Source of the DNA: Planctomycetota bacterium
GTDB lineage: Bacteria; Planctomycetota; GCA-002687715; DRQF01
NCBI GenBank assembly: GCA_024275615.1
Contig: JAJRYU010000515.1
Span: 1 to 10,619, forward strand
Direction: 5' to 3'
Length of the DNA: 10,619 nt
In this document: positions 5,217-10,619 of the stretch, piece by piece
How positions within the stretch are numbered: the stretch's first letter is position 1
Layout of the letters: every line of letters starts with the position of its first letter
Notes under the pieces: generated by a model
The model's database searches: none
Told to the model about the DNA's origin: nothing
Seen by the model: the letters and a program-made list of their open reading frames with translations, nothing else
Made by a program: the position numbers and the translations under genes

Positions 5217-7140
5217 CTTCCACCTGCAAGGTTGCTTCTAACTTGTCTTGACCCCGGTATTGTAACTCATAGAGTCGACGATAGAGACCTTCTTGCTTCG
5301 CCAATAATTCTCGATGTGTTCCCTGTTCACGGATTTCACCGTGATGCATGACAATGATGCGATCGGCTTTCTTGATTGTCGACAAACGATGAGCAATCAC
5401 GATGACCGTTCGGCTTTCCATGAGCCTTTCAAGGGCCATTTGAATCAAGTGTTCGGTCTCAGTGTCAATGTTGGCCGTGGCTTCGTCGAGTACCAAGATA
5501 GGTGGATTGTGAACCAAGGTGCGAGCGAAAGAAAGCAGCTGTTTTTCGCCCAAGGAGAACGTTGCTCCTCTTTCTTCCACTTCATGATCAAGGCCACCTT
5601 CGAGGCCGTTGACGAAGTCCGCGGCGTAGACCCGTTGGAGCGCGTCGTTCAACATTGCGTCGGTGATACTTTCGTCCCCGAGTCGCAAGTTCTCGCGGAC
5701 GGTGTCGGCGAAAAGAAAGACCTCTTGCAAAACGATACCCACCGATCTCCTCAGTTCGTGTTTGTCCATCTCCCTAATGTCAACACCGTCGAGTCTGACA
5801 CTCCCGGAGCTGATTTCATAGAAACGGCCTAGAACGTTGATAAGGGAACTCTTACCTGCTCCTGTGGCACCAACAATAGCGAGCTTCTCACCTCGTTGGA
5901 CGACGAAACTGATGCCATGGAGGACTTCTGTTTTGCCGTCGTAGGAAAAGTGGACGTTGTCGAATTCAATATTGCCCAAGGGACCCATCTTGGCGACTGG
6001 GTGTGCGTCGGTTGGCGTCGGGATCGACTCCTCGGTATCGAGAATCTCTGCCAATCGTTCTCCTGAAGCCATCGCTGATTGGAGAACATTGTATTTTTCG
6101 GAGAGTTGCTTGAGGGGTTCAAAGAAACGTTGCAGCAGAATCCAAAAAGCGAACATGTCGCCGATCGAGAGTCTTCCCTCGCCGACAAGTTGGTGACCCA
6201 CCAAGAGCACCATGCCGGCACCCAAGGCCGAAAAAATGCCAATTCCAGGAAAGAACAAGGAGAAGTTCTTTACGGTTTTGACGTGAGCATCCTTCAGATC
6301 TCGATTCCATGCGGTAAATCGATCTCGTGTTTTGGCCTCGGTGCGAAAAATTTGGATGACTCGGATGCCGGTGATGGACTCATTGATGAAACTATTGAGG
6401 CGAGTGACGCGCGCACGAACATGACGGAATAGCTGTTGGGCTTCACGTTTGAAATAGAAGCTCCACGCCGAGACGAATGGCACAAGAGCAAGGCTGAGAA
6501 GAGCAAGTTTTGTGTTGATGGCGAATAGGACGGTGAGCGTCACACCAATCATGACGAGATCGTAGAAGAGTACATCAATGCCGGAGGTGAAGAGCTCAGC
6601 CAGCGCTTCGATATCGCTGGTGACACGGGTGACCAATTTGCCCACAGGCCGCGTGTCGAAGAACCTCAAGTTGCGGCCTTGCAGGTGGCGAAACACGTGA
6701 TTTCGCAGATCAAAGATGATGTGCTGGCCGGTCCAATTGGCGACGTGTATCTGAGTGTAGCGCAAGGCGAAAGTCAGAAGGCCCACGACACCTCCGATCG
6801 AGGCGAGCACCCCTAATCCGTGAATTCGAGTCGCTTCATCGGGGATTGAGCCGTTTTGAATTCCCGTGATGTTAGCGAGCAAGTCACTGAATGCGCCAAG
6901 AAGGCTAGATGCTTCAGGCCCCCGCGCTCCACCGCCGAAAGTGTGATCGATAGCCCAGCGCATAACCAAGGGCATTGTCATGGTTGTTAAGGACAAGAAA
7001 ACCAGCAGGACGACACTGCCTAAGACATACCCTAGGTAGGGTTTTGCGAAGGGTGCGAAACGCGAGTAGATCGAGTGATCAAAGATACGTCCAGCGGTAT
7101 CTTCTTCGTGGACACTCCTGTTGTTTTTTGGGCGATTCAT
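5209..7140 (-). CDS. ABC exporter half-transporter with intact Walker B Glu and degenerate signature (643 aa)
   Basis: This is a fused TMD-NBD exporter of the MsbA/LmrA/BmrCD group. The membrane domain spans about residues 36-345. A long periplasmic loop (about 68-108, Gly/Ser-rich) lies between the first two helices. The NBD covers about 390-625. Walker A is GATGAGKS (424-431), the Q-loop Gln is 472, Walker B is ILVLDE with catalytic Glu553, and the H-loop His is 584. The signature is FSLGE (528-532) instead of LSGGQ. Paired with the upstream gene product, its Walker A/B faces a perfect LSGGQ, forming the competent ATP site. The ATG overlaps the stop of that gene by 4 bp, and AGGAG lies 10 bases upstream, so the two are co-translated. 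Substrate is unknown: drug, lipid and peptide exporters share this architecture. Confidence 0.92.
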   Translation of the reverse strand: MNRPKNNRSVHEEDTAGRIFDHSIYSRFAPFAKPYLGYVLGSVVLLVFLSLTTMTMPLVMRWAIDHTFGGGARGPEASSLLGAFSDLLANITGIQNGSIPDEATRIHGLGVLASIGGVVGLLTFALRYTQIHVANWTGQHIIFDLRNHVFRHLQGRNLRFFDTRPVGKLVTRVTSDIEALAELFTSGIDVLFYDLVMIGVTLTVLFAINTKLALLSLALVPFVSAWSFYFKREAQQLFRHVRARVTRLNSFINESITGIRVIQIFRTEAKTRDRFTAWNRDLKDAHVKTVKNFSLFFPGIGIFSALGAGMVLLVGHQLVGEGRLSIGDMFAFWILLQRFFEPLKQLSEKYNVLQSAMASGERLAEILDTEESIPTPTDAHPVAKMGPLGNIEFDNVHFSYDGKTEVLHGISFVVQRGEKLAIVGATGAGKSSLINVLGRFYEISSGSVRLDGVDIREMDKHELRRSVGIVLQEVFLFADTVRENLRLGDESITDAMLNDALQRVYAADFVNGLEGGLDHEVEERGATFSLGEKQLLSFARTLVHNPPILVLDEATANIDTETEHLIQMALERLMESRTVIVIAHRLSTIKKADRIIVMHHGEIREQGTHRELLAKQEGLYRRLYELQYRGQDKLEATLQVEDD

Positions 7141-8927
7141 GCGGCCTCAATCTCCTGCTTGAGAAGTTGACGACGCAAAGTACTTGCATACCAGCCACCG
7201 GCGGCGACGAGATCCTCGTGCCGTCCTTTTTCGATGATTCGGCCATCTTTCAATACGATAATCTGGTCGCAGTGCATGACACTCGTAATTCGGTGGGCGA
7301 CGATGATGGTCGTTTGGTCAGACGTTTTTCTCAGGCGCTCCAAGATCTTTTCTTCGGTTCTCGTGTCAATAGCTGAAAGACAGTCATCCAAGATTAGTGT
7401 GGGAGCTTGGTGAATGAGGGCACGTGCAATAGCAACTCTCTGCTTTTGCCCTCCAGAGAGCGTCGTGCCTCGTTCACCGATGAGCTGGTCAAAGCCGTAT
7501 TCGAATGAGTCGATTGCCTCTCGAACCTGAGCAGACTCGGCGGCTTCTTCGATAGCTTTCTGATCGCCTGAATCTTGGTCGTTTCCAAAGGCTATGTTCG
7601 CCGCCAACGTGTCTGAAAACAAGAAGGTCTCTTGCGGGACCATAGCGATGGAACGCCGCAGGTCTCCAAGTTTCAAGTCGCGAATGTCGACGTTGTCTTG
7701 GAAAACTGTGTCATTTGGAGGGTCGAGAAGACGCCCAAGGATCTGCATGAGAGTTGACTTGCCGCAGCCAGTTGGCCCAATGATCGCCAGAGAAGATCCC
7801 CTAGGAATTTCAAAACTAATGTCGATCAATGTGTCTGTTATTGCGCCTTCGTGGCGAAAGTGCAATGAGTTGATACGCCAGTCGCCAGTGAGTTTCTCAA
7901 CAATCACATCGCCGTCGGTGATCTCAGGATCTTGGGCTAGAACTCCTTCCAAGCGGTCCATCGCCACACTTGCTCTTTCGAAGAGAGCGAGAGTCCAACC
8001 GATCGCGATCATGGGCCATACCAACATGGTGAAGTAGCCGAAGAAAGCAATAAAATGGTCCAGGGAAAACGTTCCGCGGATGACACCCTTGCCACCAAAG
8101 TAGAGCAGTGCGACGGCCACCAAGCCAGAAATGAGTTCGATGTAAACATGCATCCGCCCACGTGTCATGGCCATTTCCATGGAGGCGTCGATATAGGATT
8201 TCGATTCAAGTCTAAAACGCTTGACTTCGTATTCTTCTCGGGCAAAGGCCTTCACCACGCGGCTGCCAGAGAAACTCTCCTGCGCTAATGATGACAGGTC
8301 TGCCAATTTGCGTTGGACGCGGAGAGATGCAGCATGCAAACGAGGCATCGTTCGCCGAATCATGAGGAACATGAGTGCCATAGGCACAAGAGTCCAAAGA
8401 GTGAGCTGCCAATATGAAACCAACATGAATAGGACGGCGCCAATGGCCATGGCTCCGGTCTGGAACATGTGCATCACACCCGGTCCCACACCCATGCGGA
8501 CTGCTTCGACGTCAGCGGTCAAGCGTGACATGATGTCACCCGTACGAGACTTGTTGAAATAGGTGAATGAAAGTCGAGAAAGGTGTTCGAAAATCCGATT
8601 GCGGAGCCGTTCCTCAAAGTTCCGGCTTGAGCGAATAAACAACCACCGCATCCAAAACTGTGCCACGGCGGTTCCGGTCGCAAACAGGATCAGCATGAGG
8701 ACATAGTGTTGGACAACTTCGCTGCTTACGCCGTCTTTGATCCCAGCGATCGCCTTGCCGACATAGTACGGCAGCGCCAAGGCCATGAGACCTCGAAGGG
8801 TCATGAAAACGAGGGCCATGCGGGCACGCCCTCGCTCCGGAGCCCACAATTCGCGAACAAATCTGTTTCTAAGAACTCGGTACAAATGCCCGCTCCCTTG
8901 CCGTGAAAGAATACCCACGGCAATCAA
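7137..8927 (-). CDS. ABC exporter half-transporter with LSGGQ signature and Asp in place of catalytic Glu (596 aa)
   Basis: This is the first gene of the exporter-tmk operon. The membrane domain occupies about residues 35-325 with six helices, and the NBD about 350-585. Walker A is GPTGCGKS (384-391), the Q-loop Gln is 432, the signature LSGGQ (490-494) is perfect and the H-loop His is 545. Walker B reads LILDD, with Asp515 where the catalytic Glu normally sits. Asp at this place marks the degenerate-site partner in heterodimeric exporters such as TM287/288 and BmrCD. The longest frame starts at TTG (8925-8927). AGGA is only 3 bases before it, so an alternative GTG three codons in (8916-8918) is possible; neither changes the domains. 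The 4-bp overlap with the next gene favours 1:1 expression. Substrate is not deducible. Confidence 0.92.
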   Translation of the reverse strand: MIAVGILSRQGSGHLYRVLRNRFVRELWAPERGRARMALVFMTLRGLMALALPYYVGKAIAGIKDGVSSEVVQHYVLMLILFATGTAVAQFWMRWLFIRSSRNFEERLRNRIFEHLSRLSFTYFNKSRTGDIMSRLTADVEAVRMGVGPGVMHMFQTGAMAIGAVLFMLVSYWQLTLWTLVPMALMFLMIRRTMPRLHAASLRVQRKLADLSSLAQESFSGSRVVKAFAREEYEVKRFRLESKSYIDASMEMAMTRGRMHVYIELISGLVAVALLYFGGKGVIRGTFSLDHFIAFFGYFTMLVWPMIAIGWTLALFERASVAMDRLEGVLAQDPEITDGDVIVEKLTGDWRINSLHFRHEGAITDTLIDISFEIPRGSSLAIIGPTGCGKSTLMQILGRLLDPPNDTVFQDNVDIRDLKLGDLRRSIAMVPQETFLFSDTLAANIAFGNDQDSGDQKAIEEAAESAQVREAIDSFEYGFDQLIGERGTTLSGGQKQRVAIARALIHQAPTLILDDCLSAIDTRTEEKILERLRKTSDQTTIIVAHRITSVMHCDQIIVLKDGRIIEKGRHEDLVAAGGWYASTLRRQLLKQEIEAA

Positions 8928-8990
8928 CCATCCTGGCCCAACCAGGTTAGGGAACTCTTGAGGCCCAATCGCTAAAGCACACGGGAAGGA

Positions 8991-9019
8991 ATCGTAGCCC
9001 CGACTTTACCCTGAATCAA
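8991..9019 (-). promoter_or_regulatory. Candidate sigma-70-type promoter for the ABC exporter-tmk operon
   Basis: On the minus strand, TTGATT (9014-9019) and TACGAT (8991-8996) are separated by exactly 17 bp. Each hexamer has two mismatches to the housekeeping consensus. The predicted transcript would have a 5' leader of about 55-60 nt before the TTG start. It is a weak match found by eye. Confidence 0.35.
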
Positions 9020-9034
9020 GAAGAGCGGGTGTCA

Positions 9035-9048
9035 ATACCGATAGGTAT
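9035..9048. repeat. Hyphenated palindrome in a divergent promoter region
   Basis: ATACC-GATA-GGTAT is a perfect 5-bp inverted repeat with a 4-bp spacer. It lies in the 174-bp divergent gap between the ABC operon and the secreted-protein gene and overlaps a -10-like TATAGA (9046-9051) on the plus strand. It could be an operator for a small dimeric regulator; chance is also plausible. Confidence 0.25.
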
Positions 9049-9101
9049 AGAGACGCCGACCTTAGGTGACCTGCGTAAAGACCCAATCGTGAGGACAGGA
9101 C

Positions 9102-9956
9102 ATGTCTCGAATCACTCTCATCCTTCTCAGCATCCTTATTCTCTTGCCCGCCGGGTTGGCACAGGACAAGAAGAAAAGCGCTCCGATTGCCAAGAAACCA
9201 TCCCTTTCTGGGTTCGTGAAAATTGAGCTTATCCTAACCAATGAGTCCGTTTTTCAGGGTTTGGCTGACAAGAATCGTATGGTTGAGCATGTGAAGCGCT
9301 ACCAGTATGTCAAGCTCGATGATTCGCGGAAGTCGGAATTCAACGCCGGTATTCGCTTGTGGTTTTACGATGGTCTCGCTGGTTTTCTGTTTTTTCCCTA
9401 TCGCCGTCTCGAAAAAGTCGTCGTCGGCCGAGAGCTGACCGTCAAAGAAATGGAGCGCGTCCGTACCGACGCCAAGGAACGTCGGAATCGCGAAGAAGCA
9501 GAAAATGCAAAACGCATCCAGGCGAAAGCCGCTGCTGCAGCGAAGACGGACCCTATGTCTGAACTCGACGCCAAGTCGCAACAGCTCCTGGATCGTTGGG
9601 CACCAAAGGAAGGTTGGACCGAACAGAAGTTCGAAGACCTTCAAAAAAGTGTCATTACTGAAGCCTACAAGTTGACCGATGAAGAAGCAGAATGGGCAAA
9701 GGTCTATCCTGATTGGCTCAGAGCCTTGCGAAAGACTCAAAAGCCCGTTGTCGTCGCTGCCAAAAAGAAAGCAGCCAGGCCCAGCGTGAAACCCAAAGCG
9801 AAGCTCATTGCTAAGAAAAAAGCACCGGTCAAGTCGAAGCCCGGTAACAAACGCGCCGACATCAAGGTGGATGGGAGCGGACGGATCACGACAAAGATCA
9901 AACGTCCCAAACGCAAAGCTGCTGACACGAGCGCTGCTAACCGTGGGATTCGCTAA
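9102..9956 (+). CDS. Secreted protein with Lys/Ala/Pro-rich histone-H1-like C-terminal tail, unknown function
   Basis: The 284-residue product has a clear Sec signal peptide: MSRITLILLSILILLPAGLAQ, with cleavage likely after the Ala at 20. The mature region about 35-115 looks folded and beta-rich (FVKIELILTNESVFQGLADK, then AGIRLWFYDGLAGFLFFPYRRLEKVVVG). Residues about 115-150 form a charged helix rich in Arg, Glu and Ala. Residues 155-215 contain a second helical region with Trp-rich patterns (LLDRWAPKEGW, EAEWAKVYPDWLRAL). Residues about 215-284 are a low-complexity tail with repeated KKKA, KPKAK and KKKAPVK runs. A strong GAGGA (9091-9095) lies 6 bases before the ATG. The tail resembles histone H1, but the signal peptide argues against a nucleoid role. 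Binding anionic envelope polymers, extracellular DNA or RNA is possible. I recognise no family. Confidence 0.8.
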   Translation: MSRITLILLSILILLPAGLAQDKKKSAPIAKKPSLSGFVKIELILTNESVFQGLADKNRMVEHVKRYQYVKLDDSRKSEFNAGIRLWFYDGLAGFLFFPYRRLEKVVVGRELTVKEMERVRTDAKERRNREEAENAKRIQAKAAAAAKTDPMSELDAKSQQLLDRWAPKEGWTEQKFEDLQKSVITEAYKLTDEEAEWAKVYPDWLRALRKTQKPVVVAAKKKAARPSVKPKAKLIAKKKAPVKSKPGNKRADIKVDGSGRITTKIKRPKRKAADTSAANRGIR

Positions 9957-9989
9957 CTCCGTGGCGCCTGAGTGAGCTCCTTTGTTGGT

Positions 9990-10006
9990 CGACAGTTGTG
10001 CTGTCG
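9990..10006. terminator. Hairpin downstream of the secreted-protein gene (possible weak terminator)
   Basis: CGACAG-TTGTG-CTGTCG forms a perfect 6-bp stem with a 5-nt loop, 33 bp after the stop codon. The bases after it (TAGGTAAG) are not a T-tract, so intrinsic termination would be inefficient. It may be a 3'-end hairpin. The rest of the 108-bp gap before lpxK shows no clear promoter. Confidence 0.3.
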
Positions 10007-10064
10007 TAGGTAAGTTGATCGAGAGACACTGGCCACACTTGGTCTACCTCGCTAAGCTGGCCGC

Positions 10065-10619
10065 ATGAGCAAACCCCCGTGGGATTTCCCCTTGTGGGGA
10101 CCGATGTTGGCGCCGCTGGGTGCGGTTTACGGCGCTGCTATGGCGCATCGGCGCCGCACGTATCTCTCAGGCCGCAAGCCCCAGCATCATTTTTCAGTCC
10201 CCGTGATTAGCGTAGGCAACCTCACCGTCGGGGGTGTCGGCAAGACACCCCTGGTGGCGCGTATTCTCAAGCTCTTGGAAGCCACGCCCAATAAGTGTGT
10301 TCTCTCCCGCGGCTATGGAGCCGCCGTTGCTGCAACAGGACTGAGCGACGAGAGCCACATGTTGCAGTGTCAATTCCCAGACACGCTGTTTGTGCAAGGG
10401 AAAGACCGTATCGCTGCCGCCCGAGCTCATGCGAAAGGTGCCAATGTGTTCATTCTCGATGATGGCGCCCAACATCTGCAGATTGCCAGAGACATCGAGA
10501 TACTGATCTTTGACCCGGCGAGTCTCGCTCGCCCACGATTCAATCTTCCCGCTGGACCTTGGCGGGAGAACCTGAGCGCAGCCGATAGTGCCGATTTTCT
10601 CGTTCTCAGTCGGGTAGAC
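10065..10619 (+). CDS. lpxK: Tetraacyldisaccharide 4'-kinase LpxK, N-terminal part (3' end outside window)
   Basis: The 185 visible residues start MSKPPWDFPLWGPMLAPLGA and include an N-terminal membrane-associating helix (about 10-27). The LpxK P-loop VISVGNLTVGGVGKTP is at 47-62 (Lys60). Then come LSRGYG (80-85), LDDGAQH (131-137, matching the family LDDGxQH) and LPAGPWREN (161-169, matching LPAGPLRE). LpxK phosphorylates the 4' position of the lipid A disaccharide precursor at the cytoplasmic face of the inner membrane. The segment after SRGYG is shorter than in enterobacterial LpxK; only DESHML matches the usual VGDExxLL. About 150 more residues are expected beyond the window. No clear Shine-Dalgarno precedes the ATG, so the exact start is less sure than the identity. 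Confidence 0.9.
   Translation, partial: MSKPPWDFPLWGPMLAPLGAVYGAAMAHRRRTYLSGRKPQHHFSVPVISVGNLTVGGVGKTPLVARILKLLEATPNKCVLSRGYGAAVAATGLSDESHMLQCQFPDTLFVQGKDRIAAARAHAKGANVFILDDGAQHLQIARDIEILIFDPASLARPRFNLPAGPWRENLSAADSADFLVLSRVD

Noticed and set aside
8869..8931. Out-of-frame ATG at 8931 just after AGGA as a leader peptide upstream of the ABC gene
   Set aside because: The short frame (about 20 codons) has no recognisable leader features and mostly overlaps the ABC start; probably chance.
9720..9956. Nucleoid-associated histone-H1-like protein
   Set aside because: The full protein has a strong Sec signal peptide and a folded N-terminal region, so a DNA-packaging role is not the best reading.
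1..10619. CRISPR array, tRNA, insertion sequence, attachment site or phage/defence cassette
   Set aside because: No regularly spaced repeats, cloverleaf-like sequences, transposase or integrase motifs, or recognised defence proteins were seen.

Overview
The window looks like chromosomal DNA from a Gram-negative bacterium. The best evidence is the start of lpxK (lipid A 4'-kinase) at the right edge, which implies an outer membrane containing lipid A. Base composition is near 50% G+C by eye. Several proteins (a secreted Lys-rich protein, a tail-anchored coiled-coil protein, a two-helix mini-protein) have no family I recognise. A poorly sampled phylum such as Planctomycetota or a relative would fit, but that is a guess. 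I see no tRNA, rRNA, CRISPR array, insertion sequence or phage gene.

Layout. (1) Positions 1-2023, plus strand: the 3' end of a class I SAM-dependent methyltransferase gene; a tail-anchored coiled-coil protein gene that overlaps it by 4 bp; then a 361-residue cytoplasmic protein with a duplicated N-terminal module and a second domain resembling a family of uncharacterised, immunity-like proteins. (2) Positions 2049-4209, minus strand: a two-gene unit encoding an M50 intramembrane metalloprotease and a UMF1/Atg22-type MFS transporter, overlapping by 8 bp. (3) Positions 4275-4439, plus strand: a 54-residue two-helix membrane protein, divergent from the protease. (4) Positions 4602-8927, minus strand: a tightly coupled operon of two ABC-exporter half-transporters followed by thymidylate kinase (tmk). 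The tmk reading frame is interrupted by an in-frame TAA. (5) Positions 9102-9956, plus strand: a signal-peptide-bearing protein with a Lys/Ala/Pro-rich, histone-H1-like tail. (6) Position 10065 to the end, plus strand: the first 185 codons of lpxK.

How the genes work together. The two ABC proteins almost certainly form a heterodimer. One has a perfect LSGGQ signature but Asp in place of the catalytic Glu; the other has the catalytic Glu but a broken signature. This gives one competent and one degenerate ATP site. Their nearness to lpxK recalls the msbA-lpxK pairing of proteobacteria, but here the genes are divergent and separated by another gene, so a lipid A role is only a possibility. The protease/transporter pair and the methyltransferase/coiled-coil pair are translationally coupled, which suggests shared expression but does not establish function.

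I did not find a convincing new multi-gene system. The observations most worth checking are the stop codon inside tmk, normally an essential gene; the complementary degeneracy of the ABC pair; a perfectly symmetric -10-like palindrome between two divergent genes; the duplicated/fused 361-residue protein; and the secreted H1-like protein.
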